Source: Runella sp. SP2
GTDB taxonomy: Bacteria; Bacteroidota; Bacteroidia; Cytophagales; Spirosomataceae
Reading direction: 5' to 3'
Assembly: GCF_003711225.1 (NCBI RefSeq)
Contig: NZ_CP031030.1
Coordinates: 124,001 to 188,000 of the forward strand
Length of the DNA: 64,000 nt
The translations under genes were made by a program, and so were the position numbers. The notes beneath the pieces are model-generated. The model did no database searches. It was not told where the DNA came from and saw only the letters and a list, made by a program, of their open reading frames with translations. Of the stretch, positions 52,380-60,557 are shown piece by piece (the first letter of the stretch is position 1; each line of letters opens with the position of its first letter).

Positions 52380-53992
52380 TTTGTCTTAATGTTTTGTTGT
52401 TGAGCTGGTTGGAACGTCGCGACACTGCATTTTGCATCTTCAAAATAAAGCTTTCCTTGTCGGTCAAAATGCAACCAACGTACTTTATACGTACCAGGTT
52501 TTATATCTGACGATGGGGGAGGTACAATGGCTTTTGAGCCTTTGATGAAGTAGCGTTTGTAATTAAAGATATTTCTAAATGAATGTTTACGGGCTTGCCA
52601 AGTCGGAAATACATACTGATGTTGGGCATTGGAAAGTACGATATAGAGGCCGCCATCGCGAAGGTCGTAGAGACGATATTCGGGTTGAATCAATTCAAAA
52701 GAATTATTTTTGACCAAACACGCCTGACCCGTAAACACCGAATCTTTGGGAATGGAAATATTCTCCAAAAACAACGAAGGAGCTCGATAAATAGCACTAG
52801 AGGTGATGCCATCATTACGCCAGTTGAAACAGCTGGTGACGTTGTATTTTCGTAATTGAATCGTGTCGTACAGGTGGTAATGCTGATTGCAAGCAAAAAG
52901 ATAAGCCGCCCCAACAACAAATGTCATCGTCATCACTTCGCGGAAGCGAGGGTGTGCCAAGCGCGTTAGATAAGCGACATTAAAGCTTAGTAGTAAGGCA
53001 GAATATAATTTATATCGACTGGTAAGCATGATTTCTGCCCCAAGTCCAGCCCGTGAATACACTACAATAAGTGCCGTTCCCAAAGCAAAAAGAACACCGC
53101 CCACGTAAAAATAGTCAAAAGAGTCGAGCTCAAAATTCCGTTTCCAGTAGCTGCGTAAAATATAAAGCAACATACTAAAACTTACAAAAATCGTAAGTGC
53201 ACCAAACCAGACAGGCATTTGGGTGGGAAAGTTGCCAAAGGGTAAACTTTCGGTCAATGAACCACAAAAAAGCAAGTAGCCACGAATAAATTCTTTGATA
53301 CTCCCTGTTGCGCTTAGGTCGGTAGGAGGGCGTTGGTAGTCCCAAAAATAAAGCAAAATACAAAAGGTGCTGAAAGCCAGCCAAATGAGTGATATTTTCC
53401 AGCGTTTTTGGAGCAAAAGAATACCTAAAGCAAGTGGCATCACAAACAGGCCATTTCCGCTGGTAAAGAGACCCATAAAAGCCGTGGGAAGCGCCCACCA
53501 CCAGTAGGCATCGGCACGGCTGAGTTTCCAAAAGGTAAGCATGGCCCACGCAACAACCCAAATATTTTGTACCGCTGCCATTCCCCAAAACGCATTTTCC
53601 CAAAACGCCAACGAAAACCAAAACGTAGCAATGGGAAGGGCATACCAAACCGCGCCTTGAAGGGGTTTGAAAAAGCGCGTAAGCAACCACCAAATTAAGA
53701 GTAAGGCGAGGTTGCCAAAAAACATCAAATGTTCATAATTGATGTGTCCGAAGATTTTATAATCAATGACCGTAACAAGGCGAGTCAATGCAATACGGTG
53801 CTCGTTGTGCTGGCGATAGAGTTCGTAAAGTTTGCCCCCAACACTTTCGGCTTTTTCAAAATTAAGTACCGTCGCTTTGAGCGCATGGTCGTCCCATTTG
53901 GGAATATTGATGGCATAACGATGCCAAAGCTGATAGTAAGCAAATATCAGCGCCATTGTAACCACTAAAGAAGCGATGGCTCGTTTGTTCAT
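52373..53992 (-). CDS. Multi-membrane GT-C-like protein (paralog A)
   Basis: A 539-residue inner-membrane protein with about ten to twelve hydrophobic helices over the first 390 residues and a C-terminal periplasmic domain of about 150. Motifs include WDDH (33-36), EHR (64-66) with R71, SGNG (177-180) and LLLQKRWK. An acidic pair in the first periplasmic loop is the usual mark of GT-C glycosyltransferases that use polyprenyl-phosphate sugars. The protein at 55046 has the same marks at almost the same places. I do not recognise a named family, so the call rests on topology, the acidic loop and context. It lies 9 bases after the transketolase C-terminal gene. Confidence 0.72.
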   Translation of the reverse strand: MNKRAIASLVVTMALIFAYYQLWHRYAINIPKWDDHALKATVLNFEKAESVGGKLYELYRQHNEHRIALTRLVTVIDYKIFGHINYEHLMFFGNLALLLIWWLLTRFFKPLQGAVWYALPIATFWFSLAFWENAFWGMAAVQNIWVVAWAMLTFWKLSRADAYWWWALPTAFMGLFTSGNGLFVMPLALGILLLQKRWKISLIWLAFSTFCILLYFWDYQRPPTDLSATGSIKEFIRGYLLFCGSLTESLPFGNFPTQMPVWFGALTIFVSFSMLLYILRSYWKRNFELDSFDYFYVGGVLFALGTALIVVYSRAGLGAEIMLTSRYKLYSALLLSFNVAYLTRLAHPRFREVMTMTFVVGAAYLFACNQHYHLYDTIQLRKYNVTSCFNWRNDGITSSAIYRAPSLFLENISIPKDSVFTGQACLVKNNSFELIQPEYRLYDLRDGGLYIVLSNAQHQYVFPTWQARKHSFRNIFNYKRYFIKGSKAIVPPPSSDIKPGTYKVRWLHFDRQGKLYFEDAKCSVATFQPAQQQNIKTNW

Positions 53993-54001
53993 AAAACCCG
54001 T

Positions 54002-54925
54002 TTAGCGACTTAATGAGTGACTAAAGGAGTGAAGCGTGCGAACAATGTTGGCAGAATCCAAACCCGATTGTGCCTGATGGTAACTTTGGCTGCCATAGAG
54101 TCCGTCGGGGTATCCTTGGGCTGAGAGTGATTTAAAATTACGTGGATGTACGCCAGCTTCCAACAATTTTACTGAAAGCTGCTGCGCAAGCCCACCAATG
54201 CTTACGTGTTCCTCAACGACCAAAATGGTATCGACTTGACGTAATTCTTCGATGGTAGAGGGAGAAAGCTCAAGAGGAAGTGTAAGCGCTGTATAAATGT
54301 TACACTCATCGGCTAACTCAGTTTGCGGGAGTGCCTTCAGGACATTGGAAACAATCGGACCTAACGCAACGATTGCCGTAGTAGATTGGGTACTTTGGTG
54401 GATTTTTTTTAGGGAACCTGACAGCACAGAACCTTCAGGCGTAAGGCCACCTACGCCAAGCCGTAAATAGGCGGGACGTTTTTCTTCTAATATTGTCGTC
54501 AATGAAAATTCAACTTCATCGCTAAAAGCAGGAATCCACGTTTTTACATTTTGAAGACTACTCAAACAAGCCAAATCTTCGATGGCATGGTGAGTGCTTC
54601 CCATGATGCCGTAGCCGTAGCCACCGCCGTTACCTACCAGAAAAACGGGAAGGTTGTGCAGGCAAGCGTCGTTGCGGAATTGTTCCAAACAGCGATAGAC
54701 CACGAAAGGAGCAATGCTGTAACAAAAAACTTTGTAGCCGCGATAGGCCATTCCTGCTGCTACTCCGACCATGTTTTGTTCGGCTACCCCCGCGTTGATG
54801 AAGCGTTTTCCTAGTTTTTCTTGGAGGTTTTCGAGGGCATTGTAGCCCAAATCACCTGTTATAAACACGACCGATTCATCGGCAAGGGCCAATTTTTCAA
54901 TAGCGGCTGAAAATTCTTTACGCAT
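54002..54925 (-). CDS. Transketolase, C-terminal subunit
   Basis: A 307-residue protein that covers the pyrimidine-binding and C-terminal domains of transketolase. FITGDLGYN, FINAGVAEQNMVGVAAGMA (with the catalytic Glu) and GSTHHAIEDLACLS are characteristic, and the C terminus ends with VVEEHVSIGGLAQQL. It needs an N-terminal TPP-binding partner, and the likely one is encoded at 59739-60557, 4.8 kb upstream in the same direction. In polysaccharide loci such split transketolase-like pairs may transfer two-carbon units to build unusual sugars; the substrate is unknown. The 120 bases upstream (54926-55045) hold no clear promoter. Confidence 0.92.
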   Translation of the reverse strand: MRKEFSAAIEKLALADESVVFITGDLGYNALENLQEKLGKRFINAGVAEQNMVGVAAGMAYRGYKVFCYSIAPFVVYRCLEQFRNDACLHNLPVFLVGNGGGYGYGIMGSTHHAIEDLACLSSLQNVKTWIPAFSDEVEFSLTTILEEKRPAYLRLGVGGLTPEGSVLSGSLKKIHQSTQSTTAIVALGPIVSNVLKALPQTELADECNIYTALTLPLELSPSTIEELRQVDTILVVEEHVSIGGLAQQLSVKLLEAGVHPRNFKSLSAQGYPDGLYGSQSYHQAQSGLDSANIVRTLHSFSHSLSR

Positions 54926-55045
54926 GATGTATAGCTATTTTTCCCGTGAAAGAACACAGGAATCTCAGAAAACTTACCACAAAATAAGCGAAATTCGGAA
55001 GGTTACCCAAATACGCAGAAGTGAATTCGTGGGGAATGTATTACT

Positions 55046-56725
55046 TTATTGCTCAAAGTACGAAGCTTGCCAGTGATAAGAAAGCTCATTTTGAGCATTT
55101 ATCTGGGCGTAGCCTATTTGGTATTTACCTTTGGGAAAATGCGCGTAGGTAATAAAGGTGTTAAAATTCCCGTAATAGTACGGATTACCCATCAGCACCA
55201 AACGAAAACTTCGATGGTCATAATGCGATGCTTCCAAGTATATTTTGTTGGTAGATAGGTTCTTAAATACAAAATAATAATCGTTTTGATGGCCGATGGA
55301 TGACAAATCGCTGGCAAAGCCTCTGAGATGAAGTTCTTTCGCTTGTGGGTCTAATTTGATTTCTAAACTTTGGGTTGAATCAGAGACGGGTAAGGCTTTG
55401 AAAGCTGACGTAGGGACTTCGTAAGTCTTGACTTTTTTTGCTTCATTTAGTACCAATTTTGAAGCACCTTCCCAATAGGCAGTATCTCGGTAGATAAACC
55501 ATTCGTTATTTTGTTGCCAGTTGAACTGACCAGCAGTGAAGTTGCGTTTGTAAAAATCAAAAATGTTGTAAAAACAAAAATAGGAAAGAACCGCAAAGAA
55601 AAGTGTCATAGAAGTAACTACAAGAAAGCTTTGTCGCTTAGATTGCAGCCACGGAATAAGATACATGTACGAAACGACCAGCACCACAACCGAATGAACC
55701 CGATAACGATTGATGTGCATAAGAATGTCGTCACGATGCACCCGAGCGGTGGTTAATAATAAGCCAGTGAGGATAATAAATGTTAAAACTCCCACAATGA
55801 AAATCCGATAACGACTAAGTGTTTTATCCGTATCGGGTGATTTTTGGAGAAAGCTGACAAATACTTTGTAAAGCAAAAATAGATAAAGACAAGTAATCAA
55901 AATCCCAGCTACAATAGACCAATAATCATCGGAAGCGAGGTTTTTAGGCCATTGTTCGCTCCAGTTGAGCGCCGAACCTGTAAATACAAAAAAGTTAATG
56001 ACTACATATAGTGGATGTTCGAGAAGATGTGAAAGTGGGTTGTTGCGGGTTTGGTAATGAACGTAATCCGAAAAATACATCGCCATTACAAGCCCAATTG
56101 CACCCATCCAAAAAGCGGTGTCTTTCCATCTTTTTTGCAAACAAAGAAGCAGGAGTCCTACCCCCCAAATGAGCATTCCGTTGCCAAAGGTATAAGTACA
56201 AAGAAGGGCGCTACCGATAGCTAACCAAAAATTGACAGGCTTAGAGGTAGAAAGCCAGTGAATGGTGAGAATGGCAAAAAACGCCACTGAATTGTAGGCC
56301 AACGTAGCCGCAGGCCATAACACACCATCGAACGAATAAGACGGTTGAAACACAATGAGGGCAGCAGGAAGCAGGAAATGGACAGGTAGGTTGGCCCGAC
56401 GTAATTGTCGGTAAACAATGTAAAGTATCCCTACCAAAGAAAGATTTCCAATGAGGATAATGAGATAAAAAGAAACGCTACCCGTAAGTAAATACTGACC
56501 CAATACCACAAAACGCGTATAAAACAGCCTGTGTTCAACAAACTGAGCCGTTAGCAGGCTCCATTTGTCGTAGAGTGTGTGAGCATTGGTAAGGTAGTTC
56601 GTCAAGAAGTGGAGAATCAAATCAAAGTCATCTCCTTGAGGAAGATCCACGGCGAAATACCCAATAAAAATGCCAAAAACAGAGATAATGGCTATCAATG
56701 ATAGCCACACGTAAAGAGGTTTCAT
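55046..56725 (-). CDS. Multi-membrane GT-C-like protein (paralog B)
   Basis: A 559-residue inner-membrane protein with the same plan as the protein at 52373: an acidic pair in the first loop (GDDFD, Asp32-Asp33), VEHR (63-66) with R71, FGNG (180-183) followed by LQKRWK, about ten more hydrophobic helices, and a C-terminal periplasmic domain of about 160 residues. The likely role is transfer of a sugar from polyprenyl phosphate in the periplasm, but the family is not recognised. It sits 1 base after the stop of the epimerase-GT2 fusion, so that enzyme could supply its lipid-linked donor. Confidence 0.72.
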   Translation of the reverse strand: MKPLYVWLSLIAIISVFGIFIGYFAVDLPQGDDFDLILHFLTNYLTNAHTLYDKWSLLTAQFVEHRLFYTRFVVLGQYLLTGSVSFYLIILIGNLSLVGILYIVYRQLRRANLPVHFLLPAALIVFQPSYSFDGVLWPAATLAYNSVAFFAILTIHWLSTSKPVNFWLAIGSALLCTYTFGNGMLIWGVGLLLLCLQKRWKDTAFWMGAIGLVMAMYFSDYVHYQTRNNPLSHLLEHPLYVVINFFVFTGSALNWSEQWPKNLASDDYWSIVAGILITCLYLFLLYKVFVSFLQKSPDTDKTLSRYRIFIVGVLTFIILTGLLLTTARVHRDDILMHINRYRVHSVVVLVVSYMYLIPWLQSKRQSFLVVTSMTLFFAVLSYFCFYNIFDFYKRNFTAGQFNWQQNNEWFIYRDTAYWEGASKLVLNEAKKVKTYEVPTSAFKALPVSDSTQSLEIKLDPQAKELHLRGFASDLSSIGHQNDYYFVFKNLSTNKIYLEASHYDHRSFRLVLMGNPYYYGNFNTFITYAHFPKGKYQIGYAQINAQNELSYHWQASYFEQ

Positions 56726-56726
56726 A

Positions 56727-58730
56727 TTACTTCTTTCGCTGTTTCACTAATGTCATTATCTCCTCAGAAGTACGGAACGTCTTAGACCCTTTTTGAATTT
56801 TGGTACGAATAAATTTAGGCCGCTTCTTCGTTTCTTCAAAAATCTTGCTGATGTATTCTCCTAAAAATGAGATTCCTAAGAGCGTCAATCCTCCGAAAAG
56901 TACAATCAAAATAATGACCGTTGTGAACCCTTGAGGGGTGTCGGGGGCAAAGAAATATTTGGCTAAAATCTGATAGAAAATCCCAAGAATAGACAAGCCC
57001 GTGAGCATAAAACCAGCGTAACTCATGAGTTCGAGTGGAGCGAAGCTAAAGGAAAAAATCGCTTTCTTAGCCCACCAAATGTTTTTCCGCCAGTTGTTGG
57101 TACTTACCCCAAACATTCGCTCAGGACGAACGTAGTCAACGCCCGTTTGTTTGAACCCAACCCATGCCCGTAAGCCGCGTAAAAACTGTTCGGTTTCAGG
57201 TAATGCGACGAGTTCTTTGACAACCTTGCGGTCAATCATCGAGAAGTCGCCTGCATCGCGTGGGATAGGAACGTAGCTTAGGTTTTGGAATACTTTGTAA
57301 AACGTTTTATAGAAAAAATGAATATGGGGTTTCATTTCCCGCTGCACGCGCACGCCATAAACGACATCGAAGCCTGTGCTCCATTTTTCATAAAACTGAG
57401 GGATAATCTCAGGCGGGTCTTGTAAATCACCGTCCATCAACACCACCGCGTCGCCCGTGGAGATTTCCATGCCGCTCAAAAAGGCAGATTGCGACCCAAA
57501 ATTACGCGAGTGAGTAATTCCAATCACGTTAGGGTCACGTTGACAAATGGCATTAATAACTTCCTCTTGGTTATCGGGTGAAGCATCGTTGACAAAGATA
57601 ATTTCGTAACGAACCTTCATTTCATTGAACGTCTTCACCAATCGGTCGTACATAAACGGAATCGCTTGGGCATCTTTGTAACACGCAATGATAGCCGTAA
57701 TGACGGGGTTTAGCTTAGGGTTTTGGAAAGCAGGAAGTACATTTTCTTCATAGTTACTTGCCACTTGCCAGTCGCGGTACTTGGTCAACCCTTCGCTGAG
57801 TGGCGTGTGTGCTTTCCAGCCCAAATCGCGCTCGGCGGCGGTAGGGTCGCCGTACCATTCGGCCAAGTCCCAGCCACGGTTGGGCATACTTCCCCAAACG
57901 GGCGCGTCGGTCAGTTGAAAGGCCGTGCGTGTCGTATCGACCAATTCGCGCATGGTCGTTTTTTGACCCGTCCCGATGTTGTACGAATTTCCTGAAATCG
58001 ACGAATTGACTTTCAACGCGGCGTCAATAAAAGCCTCAACGCAATCGTCCACATAGACAAAATCGCGGCTAATATCGGGCGAAACGAGCGGAGGGTATTT
58101 ATCTTTACGTGCTTCCTCAATCAAGCGTGGAATTAAGCGATCAGGCTCTTCCCAGGCACCATAAATGGAATAAAGGCGTAAATTAAGTGCTTTTCGTTGG
58201 TGAACCTTTGCATAAAACTCAATAAGATAAGCAGCCGAAACTTTTGAAACAGCATAATGACTATTGGGTTTTACGGGGTCAGTTTCTTTGGGTGCCGAGC
58301 AGTTGAAACCATACTCAGAACTACTCCCTGCGTGGATATAAACGGTTTCATCGGTACATTTTTCGAGAATATTTACCGTTCCGATGACGTTGGTCTCATA
58401 AATGAGATTGACGTTTTTTTGTTTACTGTAAGCTCCGTACGCAGCAAGGTTGAAAATGGTACGCGGCTTGTATTTGTCAAAAATCTCTTCTACCGAATGG
58501 TCAGATAAAATATCGCAGTGAACGATGTTTTCAAACGGCACATTCAAAAGCTTTAAGCGCCAAGCTTTGGTGGCATCGTGAGTGAGTGCATACACATCTT
58601 GACGCACGCTATAAATGTCTTTGAACAAGTTGGCTCCGATGAAACCACTCGCCCCAAATACAAAAATGGGGCCTTTGAGCTGTTGTATTTTGTCTTTGTA
58701 CACCAAAACGGTATTAGTTTGTCTGCTCAT
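56727..58730 (-). CDS. Fusion of NAD-dependent epimerase/dehydratase and polyprenyl-phosphate sugar synthase
   Basis: A 667-residue bifunctional protein. Residues about 15-325 form an extended short-chain dehydrogenase with FGASGFIGANLF, SSSEYGF and the catalytic YAVSK. Residues about 335-667 form a GT2 domain (VITAIIACYKDAQAI, IIFVNDASPDN, LMDGDLQDPPEII) with two C-terminal membrane helices (about 565-635), as in GtrB/ArnC-type polyprenyl-phosphate sugar synthases. One chain thus seems to make a nucleotide sugar and then load it on undecaprenyl phosphate. The frame is continuous with no sign of error at the joint. Its start overlaps the HepT gene by 17 bases and its stop lies next to a GT-C-like gene. 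Confidence 0.9.
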   Translation of the reverse strand: MSRQTNTVLVYKDKIQQLKGPIFVFGASGFIGANLFKDIYSVRQDVYALTHDATKAWRLKLLNVPFENIVHCDILSDHSVEEIFDKYKPRTIFNLAAYGAYSKQKNVNLIYETNVIGTVNILEKCTDETVYIHAGSSSEYGFNCSAPKETDPVKPNSHYAVSKVSAAYLIEFYAKVHQRKALNLRLYSIYGAWEEPDRLIPRLIEEARKDKYPPLVSPDISRDFVYVDDCVEAFIDAALKVNSSISGNSYNIGTGQKTTMRELVDTTRTAFQLTDAPVWGSMPNRGWDLAEWYGDPTAAERDLGWKAHTPLSEGLTKYRDWQVASNYEENVLPAFQNPKLNPVITAIIACYKDAQAIPFMYDRLVKTFNEMKVRYEIIFVNDASPDNQEEVINAICQRDPNVIGITHSRNFGSQSAFLSGMEISTGDAVVLMDGDLQDPPEIIPQFYEKWSTGFDVVYGVRVQREMKPHIHFFYKTFYKVFQNLSYVPIPRDAGDFSMIDRKVVKELVALPETEQFLRGLRAWVGFKQTGVDYVRPERMFGVSTNNWRKNIWWAKKAIFSFSFAPLELMSYAGFMLTGLSILGIFYQILAKYFFAPDTPQGFTTVIILIVLFGGLTLLGISFLGEYISKIFEETKKRPKFIRTKIQKGSKTFRTSEEIMTLVKQRKK

Positions 58731-59070
58731 TGTTTAATTCAACTCTCAATACTTCCTCAATTTCAATCAAAAGCGAAATAGAAGTGTATTTGGAAGCGTT
58801 CCATACCAAATCTAAATCAACATTTAGATAATCGTGGATTAATCTATCCCTAAAACCAGCCATTTGTTTCCATTTAATTGAAGGGTATTTTTCCCTCAAT
58901 TCCATAGAAACGCGCTTGGTAGCTTCTCCCATTACTTCAAACTGCCTAATGCAAGCATCTTGTATCATGCGTTGCTGCATAAACTGTTCAAGACTGACTT
59001 CTTCTGTGTATTCAATGATTGTTAGAAGACATCCTTGAATGTGTTCAAGATAGAGTAAATCACTTTTCAT
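58714..59070 (-). CDS. hepT: HepT-like HEPN toxin
   Basis: A 118-residue HEPN-domain protein (DUF86, HepT type). The RNase motif R-x4-H-x-Y is present as RDRLIHDY (Arg74, His79, Tyr81). In characterised pairs HepT is a toxin RNase and MntA inactivates it by adding AMP groups to a tyrosine. The ATG at 59070 is used because the longer frame starts with TTG. It overlaps the mntA stop by 11 bases, the usual coupled order, and its own stop overlaps the start of the epimerase-GT2 fusion, so the pair sits inside the glycan operon. Confidence 0.9.
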   Translation of the reverse strand: MKSDLLYLEHIQGCLLTIIEYTEEVSLEQFMQQRMIQDACIRQFEVMGEATKRVSMELREKYPSIKWKQMAGFRDRLIHDYLNVDLDLVWNASKYTSISLLIEIEEVLRVELNNEQTN

Positions 59071-59356
59071 AAATGAATACAATATCTTGGTTTATATTTT
59101 TTTGAACGCGTTGGTTTGACGACTTTAAAGCATTTTCAGTTACTAAATCCACTTTTGTGTTTAAAAGAACTTCTAAGTCATCCCAAATTTCCATGAATTG
59201 AAACAAGTCAATAGGTGTTCCTAGGTTTATTAGTAAGTCTAAATCGCTATTATTTGTATTTTCACCACGAGCCACAGAACCAAATACCCCAATTTTAGTC
59301 GGTTTATAGGGCATTAAGTAATTGATGATTGCAGTATTTTGTTCTTGGGTCGTCAT
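59060..59356 (-). CDS. mntA: MntA-like nucleotidyltransferase antitoxin
   Basis: A 98-residue minimal nucleotidyltransferase. The motif GSVARGENTNNSDLD (Gly26-Ser27 and Asp38, Asp40) is the GS-x10-DxD signature of MNT antitoxins, which AMPylate their HepT partner. Length is typical. It overlaps the hepT gene by 11 bases. It follows the coiled-coil gene with a gap of 14 bases. No separate promoter was recognised, so it may depend on the glycan operon's transcript. Confidence 0.92.
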   Translation of the reverse strand: MTTQEQNTAIINYLMPYKPTKIGVFGSVARGENTNNSDLDLLINLGTPIDLFQFMEIWDDLEVLLNTKVDLVTENALKSSNQRVQKNINQDIVFIYEK

Positions 59357-59370
59357 GTCAGCTATAATGT

Positions 59371-59742
59371 CTAATTGCGATTTTGAAGAATCGTAATAAT
59401 CGTGTCTAGCTTGGTTTCTACGTTTTCGAGCCTGTTTTCTACGTTTTCGAGTCTATTCTCTACATTGTCAAAGCGCTTTTCTAGGGTTTCAAAACGGGCT
59501 GTAAGTTCGGCTAACTGGACTTCAAACTCACTTTGTTTGCGCAGTAGGAACTGAATATCATCGCTATTTTGCTGGATTCCTCTTAGGCATAGCTTAACGG
59601 CTTCTTCGAGGCGTTTTATTTGTAAAGACAATCGCTCAAGTTTGGCCGAATGTTCTTCTAAAATCGCCGTATGTTCGTCTTGCTTGATGGCAAATTCGGC
59701 AATCAAAAGTTCTAATTGGTCAAGGCGTTCACGTTCAGTCAT
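59371..59742 (-). CDS. Coiled-coil protein with tandem heptads
   Basis: A 123-residue protein that is almost entirely helical coiled coil, starting MTERERLDQLELLI. Near its C terminus the 7-residue unit NVENRLE is repeated about three times, encoded by near-identical 21-base units. No signal peptide or membrane helix is seen, so it is likely cytoplasmic. Proteins of this kind often sit next to PIN, HEPN or Uma2-like genes in Bacteroidota, but no function is known to me. Its start overlaps the transketolase N-terminal gene by 4 bases. Confidence 0.7.
   Translation of the reverse strand: MTERERLDQLELLIAEFAIKQDEHTAILEEHSAKLERLSLQIKRLEEAVKLCLRGIQQNSDDIQFLLRKQSEFEVQLAELTARFETLEKRFDNVENRLENVENRLENVETKLDTIITILQNRN
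59415..59477 (-). repeat. Three tandem 21-bp units in the coiled-coil gene
   Basis: Units at 59415-59435, 59436-59456 and 59457-59477. The first two differ at 3 of 21 bases; the third is more diverged. Each encodes one or one and a part of a heptad, so copy changes keep the reading frame. Confidence 0.75.
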
Positions 59743-60557
59743 GACAATAAATAGGTTTGTTGTACGTCTGAGACGGCCGTAGCGTACAAATCGTCACTCA
59801 TCGGCAAGTAGTGCCATTCCATGCGGTTTTCCATGTACGAAACCCCTTTACCTTTAATGGTATGCGCAATAATTACTTTTGGTATCCCATTTTTGCGGGT
59901 TTGAAGCGCCGCGATTTGTTCGATTAGTTCGGCAGGATTATGGCCGTTGACTTCGACTACGTCAAAACCAATCGCGCGCCATTTGACGGCATCGGCCGAA
60001 TCGCCCAAAATTTCGTTGGTATAACCAAAGCCTTGAAGACCGTTGCGATCAATCAGTACAATTAAGTTATCTAATCCTTTTTGGATGGCATAATGCGCTG
60101 CTTCCCAAGTGGTTCCTTCGTTGGTTTCTCCATCCGACATCAAAACGAAGGAGATTCCATCATTTTCAGAAAGTTTGTTGGCTTGTGCAATGCCTGTGGC
60201 AATAGGAAGCCCGTGACCTAGTGAACCTGTGGCAAACGGAATGCCTGCATGTTTGTTAGGGGCAGGGTGGGCTGGAAGGGTAGTGCCGTCTTGATAAAAC
60301 GTGTCTAAGATTTCGTCCGAAATTTCACCCAAATGATTCAGCGTCACGTACAAAGCCGCTGCCGCGTGGCCTTTGGACAAAATAAAAGAATCTTGCGGAC
60401 GCTTGTGATGAACCAACGACCCAATGAGCAAGTCAATACAACTCAACGAGCACCCGATATGGCCCGCATTGGCTTTTTTGTATAGACCCAACACCTTCAA
60501 ACGAAGTTCGCCGCTGAGTTTTAAATAATCTGTTGCGAGAGCTTGTGTTTCGACCAT
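59739..60557 (-). CDS. Transketolase, N-terminal (TPP-binding) subunit
   Basis: A 272-residue protein that covers the diphosphate-binding domain of transketolase. Family marks are KANAGHIGCSLSCIDLL, ILSKGHAAAALY, TGSLGHGLPIATGIA, and the metal/TPP motif SDGETNEGTTWEAA ending in LIDRN. The usual GDGE is SDGE here. The complementary C-terminal subunit is at 54002-54925. Split transketolases are common, but the two genes are normally adjacent. The start overlaps the stop of the GT39-like gene by one base. Confidence 0.92.
   Translation of the reverse strand: MVETQALATDYLKLSGELRLKVLGLYKKANAGHIGCSLSCIDLLIGSLVHHKRPQDSFILSKGHAAAALYVTLNHLGEISDEILDTFYQDGTTLPAHPAPNKHAGIPFATGSLGHGLPIATGIAQANKLSENDGISFVLMSDGETNEGTTWEAAHYAIQKGLDNLIVLIDRNGLQGFGYTNEILGDSADAVKWRAIGFDVVEVNGHNPAELIEQIAALQTRKNGIPKVIIAHTIKGKGVSYMENRMEWHYLPMSDDLYATAVSDVQQTYLLS

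Noticed and set aside
54002-60557. A single transketolase gene broken by a frameshift
   Set aside because: The two halves are separate complete genes 4.8 kb apart with their own starts and stops; each matches a normal split subunit.
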